Shown: piece by piece, positions 16,054 to 24,866 of the stretch
Position numbering within the stretch: the first letter of the stretch is position 1
Layout of the letters: the number at the start of each line of letters is the position of its first letter
NCBI GenBank assembly: GCA_028820845.1
Contig: JAPPII010000124.1
Span: 62,001-126,000 of the forward strand
DNA length: 64,000 nt
Source of the DNA: Candidatus Poribacteria bacterium
Lineage (GTDB): Bacteria > Poribacteria > WGA-4E > WGA-3G
Direction of reading: 5' to 3'
The notes under the pieces: model-generated
What the model saw: the letters and a program-made list of their open reading frames with translations, nothing else
Told to the model about the DNA's origin: nothing
Databases searched by the model: none
Position numbers and translations under genes: made by a program

Positions 16054-17142
16054 ATGCGACAAGTTACACTCTATCGCGAACCGGGTCGTTACGCCGGTTG
16101 GCCAGCGAATTACGGTATATGGGCTTATGACAACGAAATCATTGTCGGTTTCACGGTTGGGTATCACAAATCCGATGGGGGTTTCCATCGCCGAGACCGC
16201 GATAAACCCTTCGTCGGGATGCAGGCACGCAGTTTAGATGGTGGTGAGACATGGAGCGTCTCAGAAACGCCCTGTCGCCTGCCCGCCAGAGGCACACTCT
16301 CCGCAGATGAACACGTCGAAGAACAGCATAGACTCAAAGCGGAGGCAGCGTTCGATACCCCGCAACGCGTTGATTTTACACACCCAGATTTTGCGATGAT
16401 GTGCAGCAGATCCGGACTGAGAGCCGGGGCGTACTCGTGGTTTTACACCTCTACAGACCGATGCAAAAGTTGGAGCGGCCCATACCGACTCCCGATGTTC
16501 GGTTATACCGGTGTCGCCGCTCGGACAGATTATCTTGTTTCCAGTCCAGACGAATGTCTGGTATTCCTCACCGCGTCAAAATCGGACGGTGAAGAAGGCT
16601 TGATATTCTGCGCACAGTCAACCGATGGTGGTGAATCTTTTTCGTTGCTATCTCAGATTGGACCGGAACCCGAAGGGTTCGCCATTATGCCCGCAAGTGT
16701 TAGGTTATCCGATTCAAAGATTCTCGTGGCGGTTCGTTGTCGTGATGCGAGCGGTTATACACGGCCGGACTGGCATGAACGCAGAAACTGGATTGATCTT
16801 TATGCTTCAGAGGACAACGGGAAAACGTGGGACTACATGAATCAACCTGTAGATGATACGGGACGGGGTGGGAACCCGCCAACCCTCACTCTTCTTCATG
16901 ACGGAAGGTTGTGCCTTATCTACGGCTATCGGGATGCACCGCATCGGATTTGCGCTAAGTTGAGCAGTGATAATGGTGAGACGTGGGGTGAAGAGATTGT
17001 TCTGCGCGATAACGGCGGCGACCACGATGTCGGCTATCCACGTACGATTCAACGTCCCGATGGAACTGTGGTAACCGCTTACTATTTTGATGAGGAACCC
17101 GACGGTGAACGGTTCATTGAGGCGACCTTGTGGAAGCCGTAG
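16054..17142 (+). CDS. Sialidase-like BNR/Asp-box propeller protein
   Basis: A 362-residue protein without a signal peptide. Four Asp-box motifs of the S-x-D-x-G-x-T-W type are readable: SLDGGETWSV, STDGGESFS, SEDNGKTWD and SSDNGETWG. This predicts a six-bladed sialidase fold. The N-terminal YREPGRYAGWPANYGIWAY is typical of environmental exo-alpha-sialidase-like proteins. Full catalytic identity (Arg triad, Tyr/Glu pair) cannot be confirmed by eye, so the substrate is uncertain. Ribosome site GGGAG. It ends 16 bases from the convergent PQQ-propeller gene. Confidence 0.75.
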   Translation: MRQVTLYREPGRYAGWPANYGIWAYDNEIIVGFTVGYHKSDGGFHRRDRDKPFVGMQARSLDGGETWSVSETPCRLPARGTLSADEHVEEQHRLKAEAAFDTPQRVDFTHPDFAMMCSRSGLRAGAYSWFYTSTDRCKSWSGPYRLPMFGYTGVAARTDYLVSSPDECLVFLTASKSDGEEGLIFCAQSTDGGESFSLLSQIGPEPEGFAIMPASVRLSDSKILVAVRCRDASGYTRPDWHERRNWIDLYASEDNGKTWDYMNQPVDDTGRGGNPPTLTLLHDGRLCLIYGYRDAPHRICAKLSSDNGETWGEEIVLRDNGGDHDVGYPRTIQRPDGTVVTAYYFDEEPDGERFIEATLWKP

Positions 17143-17158
17143 CAAGAGGACGCGGTTT

Positions 17159-18493
17159 TCAGTCTTTCTGGGGCGTGAGTGCGAAACAGACTAATCGGTT
17201 TTTGCCTCGAACATATAACAGTCCGTTTGATAAGGCAGGGGCCGACCATGCCGGATATTCTATAAATTGTCTGCCATTTTCGTCTCTTGGCACTGCTTCA
17301 GAGAGGATCTCCATCTTTTCAGGTGTGCATTTGAGCAGCATCAACCCTCCGTATTCACCGAGGTAGATGAAATAGTCGTTCACCCAGAGGAGTGAAGCCC
17401 GTTCGTTAACGCGTTGTGCCCATACGACCTTACCTGTTTTCATCTCTACACACCGAAGTTCCCCACCAGAAGAATGTCTGGAGCTACAACCGTAGAGGTA
17501 GCCTTCGTGGTGGATCGCCGTGTTCCAGTGCAGTTTCATTGATTTCTCGCGGCGCGGCGAATCTTTCCAAACAACTTTATAGCCACCCGGATACACTTGG
17601 AGAACCGAACTGCCGACCTCGTAAGATTCACTGATAAAGACGAGATCATCTGCAACGACAGGAGATGAGGCGTTAACGGATTCAATCCTTGCGCAACGCC
17701 ATGGATAGTAAAAGTCGAATTTCCCAGTGGTCGGTTCAAAACCGACGAGTCCATCGCGGGCGAACATGAATCCCCAACGCCGCCCATCAATTGTTGCCGT
17801 GATAGGACTGGCGTAACTCGCTAATTGGTCAGTGATTTTATAAACCACTTCGCCTGTGTGTTTGTTGAATGCGACGATACCGGTGCCGTTTGGTGGGGGC
17901 TTACCGTTTGATGCCCAAACGTCTTTCGGCGTTCCCGGTGGAGAACCCCCAATTTGGGCAATGAGGATATCGCCTTCAACGATGGGGGTTGAAGCCGTCC
18001 CGAAGAAGTTTTGAACGACGTTGAAACGCGCCGCCGTATCCACCTTCCATAATAGCGTCCCATCTGAAACGCTCAGACAGTGTAACTTTCCCTGAACACC
18101 GAAGATATAGACACGTTCACCATCAATGACGGGGCAAGACCGCGGTCCATTGTTGTATCCGTACATATCTTCGTAGTCTGTGGGGTATTCAAATCGCCAA
18201 AGTTCCGTACCGGTGTCGCTTTCCATACAGGTGAGGCGCGCCATGTCGTCATGACGAGCGAACATGAATAATCGTCCGTCTGCGATGGTAGGTGCCCCGT
18301 AGCTGGTGCCAACCTTCTTGTGCCAGATGACCGGAGGCCCCGTGTTTCTCCATGGCGCGATTTCTATCTTCTCTTGTGACTTGCCGTTTCGCGCTGGACC
18401 GAGAAAATCTGGCCAGTCCAAGCTGTCCGTATCTGCCGCTACTATCAACGGGAAACTCAATATGAGGAAGGCGATTCGCGCAAATATCCTCAC
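17159..18493 (-). CDS. PQQ-like beta-propeller protein, secreted
   Basis: A 444-residue protein with a signal peptide (MRIFARIAFLILSFPLIVAA) and repeated tryptophan-docking/PQQ-like blades: GTELWRFEY, GTLLWKVDT, GKVVWAQRV. The opening DWPDFLGPARNGKS is common in outer-membrane-assembly-like PQQ proteins of planctomycetes and Poribacteria. It is probably a periplasmic scaffold rather than a PQQ enzyme, because no catalytic Asp/CC motif is seen. The start codon is GTG, overlapping the stop of the upstream UxuA-like gene by four bases (GTGA), so the two are translationally coupled. Confidence 0.8.
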   Translation of the reverse strand: MRIFARIAFLILSFPLIVAADTDSLDWPDFLGPARNGKSQEKIEIAPWRNTGPPVIWHKKVGTSYGAPTIADGRLFMFARHDDMARLTCMESDTGTELWRFEYPTDYEDMYGYNNGPRSCPVIDGERVYIFGVQGKLHCLSVSDGTLLWKVDTAARFNVVQNFFGTASTPIVEGDILIAQIGGSPPGTPKDVWASNGKPPPNGTGIVAFNKHTGEVVYKITDQLASYASPITATIDGRRWGFMFARDGLVGFEPTTGKFDFYYPWRCARIESVNASSPVVADDLVFISESYEVGSSVLQVYPGGYKVVWKDSPRREKSMKLHWNTAIHHEGYLYGCSSRHSSGGELRCVEMKTGKVVWAQRVNERASLLWVNDYFIYLGEYGGLMLLKCTPEKMEILSEAVPRDENGRQFIEYPAWSAPALSNGLLYVRGKNRLVCFALTPQKD

Positions 18494-19509
18494 CCGGCAA
18501 CCTCTTCATTCGCCCGCTTCACGAGTGCATTCATATAGGCGATCGTATACGCCGTTCCGATGCGACCGTCGCCTCCCATTTGTGGAATATGGTCTGGAAT
18601 CAATACGCCGTTGAAGTTGACTTCGCGGAGTGCTTTCGCCACTTCGTACATATCCTGATAGCCGTTATCGACGAAAGTTTCGACGAAATGCGGAAGCGGT
18701 TGATCTACATTGCGGAAATGGACTTTGAAGATTTTGCCCCGTTCACCGAAGTAGCGGATCGATTCAATGACATCTTTGCCCATCAGTTCGCCACCTTCTA
18801 ACCAGCAGCCAACACAGAAACACATACCGACATTCGGACTATCAGCAATTTCCAGCGCGCGTTTATAGCCTTCAAAACTGCTGAAGATACATCGCGGAAT
18901 ACCAGCGAGGTGTACCGCGGGCGGATCGTCAGGGTGGATTCCAATCATCACACCGGCTTCCTCAGCCACTGGTGCCGCCTGCTTGATGAAATAAGCGTAG
19001 TTATCCCAAATTTCCTCTTCACTAAACTCGCGACCGTGTGAGAGCGGCATCCCATAGTGTTTACCGCCCCAGTGTCCTACATCGGCAGCATCAAGGTTAA
19101 ATGCCCGCGCGCTTGCACCGCCGCGGGTGGTTTCACGCTCAGTACTCCAGATGCCGTTCCCCATGTGTGCATAAGTCGTATACGGAATCCCGGCTCTACC
19201 GAGATCACGAATATAGCGTTTGTACTGTTCAACCTTCGCATCTCGGTTTTCCAGGTTAAGCACGATTCCGTCCTGATTGTGGACATCACTGTTGCCGAAT
19301 CCGTAGATTTTGAGTCCAGCGTTCTCGAAAATCTCACGACGGCTCATGAAATAGTCGTAGTTCGCATTTTCGCCGTTCGTCCAAAGGACAACGTATTCAA
19401 CATCCATCTGCTTAGCAAGCTGCAGATCAGCCTCACTCGGTTCCGGCGACATCTGTGCCGTAACTTTCATACCGGGTGCAATCTTGCTTAACGGGTTCTG
19501 AGTTGCCAT
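18490..19509 (-). CDS. Mannonate dehydratase (UxuA) family enzyme
   Basis: A 339-residue TIM-barrel protein with UxuA hallmarks: GIHPDDPPAVHLAGIPR, CFCVGCWLEGGELMGKDV, KVHFRNVDQP and LIPDHIPQMGGDGR. UxuA removes water from D-mannonate in hexuronate catabolism. The His, Cys and Asp metal ligands sit in these motifs. Ribosome site AAGGAAGG. Poribacterial genomes often carry several UxuA-like genes, so a related sugar acid is possible. The gene is coupled to the downstream PQQ propeller, and a sulfatase lies 150 bases upstream on the same strand, which fits use of sulfated or uronic acid polysaccharides. Confidence 0.82.
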   Translation of the reverse strand: MATQNPLSKIAPGMKVTAQMSPEPSEADLQLAKQMDVEYVVLWTNGENANYDYFMSRREIFENAGLKIYGFGNSDVHNQDGIVLNLENRDAKVEQYKRYIRDLGRAGIPYTTYAHMGNGIWSTERETTRGGASARAFNLDAADVGHWGGKHYGMPLSHGREFSEEEIWDNYAYFIKQAAPVAEEAGVMIGIHPDDPPAVHLAGIPRCIFSSFEGYKRALEIADSPNVGMCFCVGCWLEGGELMGKDVIESIRYFGERGKIFKVHFRNVDQPLPHFVETFVDNGYQDMYEVAKALREVNFNGVLIPDHIPQMGGDGRIGTAYTIAYMNALVKRANEEVAG

Positions 19510-19659
19510 TTTATCCCTTCCTTTAGGTTATGGGTTTTAAGTTTTGAGTTGTGGGTTAAAAGGTTTTTGTAACAATTTTACCGTCCCTGAAGATTCCGGT
19601 CTGGTGTCGATTACCACCAGAGTTCTCTTAACCAAAAACCAAGAACCAACCACTAACAA

Positions 19660-21057
19660 CTACTCCTCATCCCCTGCCTCTGCTTTGAGGCGATAGAGTT
19701 CCGCTGTCAATTCGGTAACAATATCTGCATAAGTCGGATCGTCGTAGACGCTACACATCTCGTTCGGGTCCTTCTCCAGATCAAAGAGTTCCCACTCCGG
19801 CTCTTTCGGTTCATCGATAGAGCCCGTTGTACCGAGTGCCTCGCCGTAGTAATAGATGAGTTTATAGCGATGCGTCCGTATCCCGTAGTGCGCTGGGACA
19901 TAGTGATGTGTCAGATGCATCCAGTAACGGTAATACATTGAGGTCCGCCAATCGTCTGCGGTTTCACCATTAAGGATAGGGCGTAAACTCGTGCCTTGCA
20001 TATCATCTGGGATTGAGACCCCTGCGTAGTCGAGCCAAGTCTCTGCGAAATCTATGTTCAACGCCATTGCATCTGACGAACTACCGGCTTGAATCTCACG
20101 CGGATAGCGAACAAGGAAAGGCATCCGTAAAGATTCTTCATACATAAAACGCTTATCATACCAACCGTGATCACCTAAGAAAAAGCCTTGGTCGGAGGTA
20201 TAAATGATCATAGTGTCATCAGCAATGCCTTCAGCGTCCAGATAATCAAGCATCCGTCCGACATTATCATCAATCGAGGCAACGCACCGGAGATATTCTT
20301 TAATATAACGCTGATATTGCCAGTTTGCCAGTTCCTTCTCAGACAATCCGTCAGGCGGCGGACCAAGCGTATCAATCTTGAGATCGCTTTCAGTCATGTG
20401 TCCGAAGACACGCATCTTCGCCTCTTTCGCGGCGTTTGAACGGTTCGCGTAATCGTCGAAGAAGTTATCCGGCATCGGAACGTCTTCGTCCTCAAACATG
20501 TGGGCGTGCTTCTCATCCGAATCCCAGGGTCGGTGCGGTGCTTTGTGATGGCACATCAAGAAAAAGGGTCGCTCCTTGTCCCGGTTCTGGAGCCAATCTA
20601 ACGAGAAATCGGTGATAATGTCAGTCGCGTAGCCTTCGTGGGTCGTTCTTCCTTCAGGTGTAAGCATCACCGGATCGTGATAGAGTCCTTGCCCAGGTAA
20701 GACGTTCCAGTAGTCAAAACCCGTTGGATCCGCATTGCCACCGTGTCCGAGGTGCCATTTGCCTACCATTGCTGTCTGGTAACCATCTGCACGCAACATC
20801 TTCGCAACATTAGGTTTCCTGCCATCAAGTGGGTCTGACAACGTCTTAACACCGTTGAGGTGGCTATGTTTCCCTGTCAAAATGTTTGCACGACTCGGCG
20901 TACAGATGGAGTTTACACAAAAACAGTTTTGGAGAATCATACCGTCATCTGCGATACGATCGAGGTTCGGTGTTTGATTAATCCGACTCCCATAACTGCT
21001 GATAGCGTGTGAAGCGTGGTCGTCGGACATGATGAATAAAATATTAGGTCTACTCAA
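19660..21057 (-). CDS. Sulfatase
   Basis: A 465-residue arylsulfatase-family protein. RPNILFIMSDDHA provides the Asp pair that binds calcium. CTPSR at residues 52-56 is the C-x-P-S-R site whose Cys is converted to formylglycine. GKWHLGH and TSDQGFFLGDHGWYDKR supply the remaining active-site residues. There is no signal peptide, so it may be cytoplasmic. The start is TTG with AAAGGAG upstream. Poribacterial sulfatases are thought to desulfate sponge-derived glycans; here that role is inference from neighbours. The 150-base space downstream contains only AACCA-rich low-complexity sequence. Confidence 0.93.
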   Translation of the reverse strand: MSRPNILFIMSDDHASHAISSYGSRINQTPNLDRIADDGMILQNCFCVNSICTPSRANILTGKHSHLNGVKTLSDPLDGRKPNVAKMLRADGYQTAMVGKWHLGHGGNADPTGFDYWNVLPGQGLYHDPVMLTPEGRTTHEGYATDIITDFSLDWLQNRDKERPFFLMCHHKAPHRPWDSDEKHAHMFEDEDVPMPDNFFDDYANRSNAAKEAKMRVFGHMTESDLKIDTLGPPPDGLSEKELANWQYQRYIKEYLRCVASIDDNVGRMLDYLDAEGIADDTMIIYTSDQGFFLGDHGWYDKRFMYEESLRMPFLVRYPREIQAGSSSDAMALNIDFAETWLDYAGVSIPDDMQGTSLRPILNGETADDWRTSMYYRYWMHLTHHYVPAHYGIRTHRYKLIYYYGEALGTTGSIDEPKEPEWELFDLEKDPNEMCSVYDDPTYADIVTELTAELYRLKAEAGDEE

Positions 21058-21095
21058 CTTTTTCTCCTTTAGATTTACAAATAAATGCGGACTGA

Positions 21096-22124
21096 CTATT
21101 TTGCCTTAATTTCCTCCCATGCCCGGTTATAGTGTCGCGTAAAGTCTCCAGGGTCTTTCAACCACTCAAGAGATTCCAGAATCTCTTTCGGCGGATAGAT
21201 GAATTTGTGCGCCCGCAGATGTTCCGGTAGATATTCTTTCGCTGTAGGCACGCAGGTCCCATATTTCGTGAAAGCCGTAATCTTAGCGTTGACCTCAGGA
21301 CGTAGCAGATAGCTGATAAACTGCTCAGCGAGTTCCTTATGCGGTGCGGATTTCGGAATACAGACCGCATCAATAAACTGGCTGGAGCCTTCTTTCGGGA
21401 TGACGTACCGAATCGTCGGGCGGGTCTCAACCGCTCGGAACGCATCCCCACTCCAGCAATGTGCCATCACAACATCCCCCGCGATAAGGAGTTCTTCCGC
21501 TTCGCTCTTGTACTGTTTAACAAGCGGTTTCTGGTCAATGAGTTTCTCTTTCGCCGCTTTGATTTCCTCTGGATCAGTTGTGTTGAAACTATATCCGAGC
21601 AGTTTAAGCGCAGCACCGATTGTCTCACGTTGGTCATCGAGCATACTGAATTGATTCTTATATTTCGGATCCCAAAGCACTGCCCAACTGTCAGGATCTG
21701 GTGAAACGACTGTCGAATCGTAGGCAATACCGGCGGTGCCGAATGTATAGGGGACGGAATATTTGTTTTCAGCATCAAAGTATTTGCCAAGGAATAGGGG
21801 ACTGATGTTCTGGAAGTTCGGGATATTATCGCGATTCAATTCTGATAACAGGTCCTGATTGATTAGAATTGACACCATATAGTCAGAAGGCATGATAATG
21901 TCGTAACCTGTCGCACCCGCTAACAACTTCGCGAGGAGATCCTCGTTGCTGGCATAAGTGTCAACAAGGACACTCACCCCGTATTCCTTCTCAAATCCTT
22001 CACGGATATCATCGCTGACGTAACCTGCCCACGTAAAGACATTGAGTTGTTTCTTTTGCCCATCGCTATCGCCGATGAAAAGCGTGAGGAGTATCAATGC
22101 TAAAATGATATATTTGTTGTGCAT
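21096..22124 (-). CDS. Spermidine/putrescine-type substrate-binding protein (PotD-like)
   Basis: A 342-residue periplasmic binding protein with signal peptide MHNKYIILALILLTLFIGDSDG. LNVFTWAGYVSDDIREGFEKEYG, VDTYASNEDLLAKLLAG and YDIIMPSDYMVSILI are typical of the PotD/PotF group. YSVPYTFGTAGIAYDS and AHCWSGDAFRAVE contribute to the binding cleft. No permease or ATPase genes are adjacent, so it is an orphan binding protein that may use a transporter encoded elsewhere. The specificity within polyamines is not readable. Confidence 0.87.
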   Translation of the reverse strand: MHNKYIILALILLTLFIGDSDGQKKQLNVFTWAGYVSDDIREGFEKEYGVSVLVDTYASNEDLLAKLLAGATGYDIIMPSDYMVSILINQDLLSELNRDNIPNFQNISPLFLGKYFDAENKYSVPYTFGTAGIAYDSTVVSPDPDSWAVLWDPKYKNQFSMLDDQRETIGAALKLLGYSFNTTDPEEIKAAKEKLIDQKPLVKQYKSEAEELLIAGDVVMAHCWSGDAFRAVETRPTIRYVIPKEGSSQFIDAVCIPKSAPHKELAEQFISYLLRPEVNAKITAFTKYGTCVPTAKEYLPEHLRAHKFIYPPKEILESLEWLKDPGDFTRHYNRAWEEIKAK

Positions 22125-22183
22125 GTTTTCTCCGTAATGTTGACAAGGTCTGTTATCTGTGCTAATCTACGTACACAAAACAC

Positions 22184-22549
22184 TTATTCTTCGGATGCCT
22201 CAGTTGGTAACCCTTCGGCTTTCCAACCGCGAAAGCCGCCGGTTAGGACTGAAACATTTTCATATCCCATATTTTTTAGCGTCTGGGCAGAAAGAGTCGC
22301 ACGTGTACCGCCGCCGCAGTACGTGACGATATGTGTGTCAGCATCCGGCACAACCTCGTCAATGTCAAGTTCAATGTATCCGCGTGGGAGTGAAACCGCA
22401 TTCGGTAAGTGTTCTTCATCGTAGTCGGGTTCGTCACGCACATCTATGATAACAACGGATTGTTCCGCTTCCGTGAGTTCGTCCGTGGAGATGTGTCCAA
22501 CGTTTGCCTTCGCTTCTGCAAGAAGTTCTTCAAGGGTTTTTAATGGCAT
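22184..22549 (-). CDS. Rhodanese-like domain protein
   Basis: A 121-residue single rhodanese domain. VVIIDVRDEPDYDEEHLPNAVSLPRGYIEL is the CH2-type N-terminal part. The active-site loop is CGGGTRA after IVTY, so the persulfide-forming Cys is present. VLTGGFRGWKAEGLP closes the domain. It is probably cytoplasmic and could handle sulfane sulfur or sulfite; its position beside the sulfatase may be relevant but proves nothing. Confidence 0.85.
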   Translation of the reverse strand: MPLKTLEELLAEAKANVGHISTDELTEAEQSVVIIDVRDEPDYDEEHLPNAVSLPRGYIELDIDEVVPDADTHIVTYCGGGTRATLSAQTLKNMGYENVSVLTGGFRGWKAEGLPTEASEE

Positions 22550-22764
22550 CGTTTTCCTCCAAAAGTGTTAAAAACTGCTGATTGAATTTAAGAGAATTTT
22601 GGCATTTTAGGGCGCAGCTTGCAAGCCCATATTCAAAAGTCTAAGCCAAAGTGAGTTTCTGCAAAATATAGCATAATGTGGTGGATGCGTCAACATTTTT
22701 TGGCACATCTTGTGGATCGAGGTGTCATGAACAGGAGATTGCTCTTATATGGAGAGGAGAAAAA

Positions 22765-23208
22765 ATGGAATTGCTTAAAAAATCTGTACAATCCGTACTT
22801 GAGAAAGATCGGATTGGGAGTCCAGTGTTCTTACGGTGTGTCCTTCATGTCGCTAATGAAGGTGAGAATTTGCTGTCACCGGGAACAGAGATTGCTACGC
22901 TCGCAAATGAATGGATACCCTCACAGCCGACGCACGTCTATGCCCAAGGGGACGCAGAGGCAACGCAGGTTACCATAATGATTCACTATGTCGGCGGACA
23001 GATGGCACTGCTAAGCGTCAATCGCGTTGATGTGCAAACGGCAATTGACCTTATGTTAGTTGGTAATAAAGGAGTCATTTACCACGAGACACCGATAGGC
23101 AGACATTACTCGAACGCCATTCCACCAGAATTGGACGGCTCAGGTGAACTAACAGCGGTTATCGCGCAATCGCTTGAAAGCGGTCAACCCATAACCTTGG
23201 AGGGTTAA
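22765..23208 (+). CDS. Hypothetical protein upstream of a Gfo/Idh/MocA oxidoreductase
   Basis: Start chosen at ATG 22765 because GGAGAGGAG precedes it; the product has 147 residues. It has no signal peptide or membrane segment. The middle shows alternating beta-like stretches (TQVTIMIHYVGGQMALLSVNRVDVQTAIDLM). I do not recognise the family. Its TAA is one base from the ATG of the oxidoreductase gene, so the two are almost certainly co-translated and may act on one substrate. Confidence 0.6.
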   Translation: MELLKKSVQSVLEKDRIGSPVFLRCVLHVANEGENLLSPGTEIATLANEWIPSQPTHVYAQGDAEATQVTIMIHYVGGQMALLSVNRVDVQTAIDLMLVGNKGVIYHETPIGRHYSNAIPPELDGSGELTAVIAQSLESGQPITLEG

Positions 23209-23209
23209 C

Positions 23210-24358
23210 ATGCAGCAGAATGGAAAATACGGTGTGCTTTTACTCGGTGGACATCGCACGCATCAAGAAAATTACGCCTCGAATTTCGCACAAGATGAAC
23301 GTTGTCAGTTGGTCGCCTTTGCGGATGAATTGGACGGACCACCAGAGCGAATTACGTTAGCGCGTTCCCTCGCAGCGGAATTAAATCTACCTTTCATCGC
23401 CGACCTTGATGAGGCGTTGGCACGTGAGGATGTACATATTGTCAGTCTCTGTACAGATGTAGAACGCCGTGGGCGCATCGGGGCAAAATGTGCCGAAGCA
23501 GGAAAACATGTCTATCTTGACAAACCGATGGCACTCAACGCGGAAGATGCTGATAAGATTGTTACTGCTGTTGAGAAAAACGGTGTAAAATCTCAAATGT
23601 TTAGCAACATTTATAGTACCTGGGCGCGTACCGTTCAGCAGGCATTGACATCTGGAAGTATCGGGCAGCTTCAGGCAATTCATTGCGATGTTCTGTTCTC
23701 CAAGGGACATCCCGGCACCGCGCCGGTTGGCGAGAAACGGGTCCAAAAACCGACTCTCGAACGCTACAGTTTCGTTGAAGCCAAACCTGAGATGTTTGAT
23801 GTCGGTGTCTACGCTGTGTCTATGGTGAATTGGTTAACGCAAAAACGGGTGCAGCGGGTCTTCGGTGGAACGGCGAACTACTTCTTTCAGGAGCATCGCA
23901 ACTGCGGACTTGAGGATTTCGGTGCTTTGGTCTTAACCTTAGAGGACGGGATCACCGCAACGATTGTTGGTGGACGCTACGGTTGGCAGAGCCACGCCCA
24001 AGGCGGCGTTCGGAAAGTCCATCTCATCGGCACTGAAGGCTCTTTGACATTTGATGCATCAGCGAATCGTTTAGAGGTCTTCGCTGCTGAACCGGCGTTT
24101 GAACCACCAGAGCCTCATCCACTTGATCCGATGGGGATGTGGAGTAGCACACAGGCTGGGATTGGGATGCAGCCTAAACAGCAGTGGATAGATGTGGGCA
24201 GTGGGGACGATGGACAACGCGAATTCGGCGCATTTCTGGATTGTATTGAAAAGGATGTCGAAAGTGAGATGAACGCAGAATTTGCATCGCATTCTGTGGA
24301 GATCATCTGTGCTGGGTATCGTTCCGCAGCGACTGGGGAGGTTATCATTCTCAATTGA
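23210..24358 (+). CDS. Gfo/Idh/MocA family oxidoreductase
   Basis: A 382-residue NAD(P)-dependent dehydrogenase. The N-terminal Rossmann part (YGVLLLGGHRTHQENYASNF) is slightly unusual, lacking the standard G-x-G-x-x-G. AEAGKHVYLDKPMALNAEDADKI is the diagnostic E/D-K-P segment with the catalytic Lys. The C-terminal domain contains EDFGALVLTLEDG and LIGTEGSLTFD, as in sugar and inositol dehydrogenases. The substrate is probably a polyol or sugar derivative. Ribosome site GGAGGG lies within the end of the previous gene. Confidence 0.87.
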   Translation: MQQNGKYGVLLLGGHRTHQENYASNFAQDERCQLVAFADELDGPPERITLARSLAAELNLPFIADLDEALAREDVHIVSLCTDVERRGRIGAKCAEAGKHVYLDKPMALNAEDADKIVTAVEKNGVKSQMFSNIYSTWARTVQQALTSGSIGQLQAIHCDVLFSKGHPGTAPVGEKRVQKPTLERYSFVEAKPEMFDVGVYAVSMVNWLTQKRVQRVFGGTANYFFQEHRNCGLEDFGALVLTLEDGITATIVGGRYGWQSHAQGGVRKVHLIGTEGSLTFDASANRLEVFAAEPAFEPPEPHPLDPMGMWSSTQAGIGMQPKQQWIDVGSGDDGQREFGAFLDCIEKDVESEMNAEFASHSVEIICAGYRSAATGEVIILN

Positions 24359-24441
24359 TGCCGGAACTCACAGCGGATTAATTACCTCATGTAACTTGGG
24401 ACTGTTGGTTGGGTGATTTTTCTACGACAAAGGGGCAATCG

Positions 24442-24801
24442 TTACATCACCATTTGTGTTACTACATCCAGTGTTACACGACTTCCGCGAAGCAGTGACA
24501 TACCAACCAACGGTTGCTTGTCTGTTTGCAGAACTTCTATATCGCGTTCTTTACCGTTCCAGATCACTTTGGCAAGATATAGGTCGAGAAGTACTGCCCC
24601 TCCGTGAGCAATAATTGTGTGCCGAGTACCAATCTGTGGTAGCCTTAAGTAGTGAATTAAAAACTCTGGTAGTGTCAGATAGCCCGTAAATCGGGTATCA
24701 AGAGTTGCCTCAATTTTCGCGCGTTGATTTAAGCCGATCACTTCCACTTCAATGATGGCTACGCGTTCGTCTCTAATTTTCCCTGTTATAAAACACCACA
24801 C
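24442..24801 (-). pseudogene. Clan AA aspartic protease-like gene, probably decayed
   Basis: A 119-codon frame related to small retroviral-type aspartic protease domain proteins: EATLDTRFTGYLTLPEFLI corresponds to the D-T-G active-site region, and PLVGMSLLRGSRVTLDVV to the flap/end region. Two defects stand out. The catalytic motif reads DTR, with Arg in place of Gly. At the place where relatives begin (M-I-T-G-K), the Met codon is ATA, so only a GTG five codons upstream without a ribosome site could start it. The gene may be inactive. No partner gene is obvious. Confidence 0.55.
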
Positions 24802-24866
24802 TGTGTTCGTTACACATTAGCATTATAACACAAAATTGTGTCGCGTGCGAATGCAGCATTTTCTTC

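Noticed and set aside
22676-22978. 100-codon frame overlapping the hypothetical gene at 22765
   Set aside because: It is a shadow in another frame; the 22765 frame has the ribosome site and abuts the next gene.
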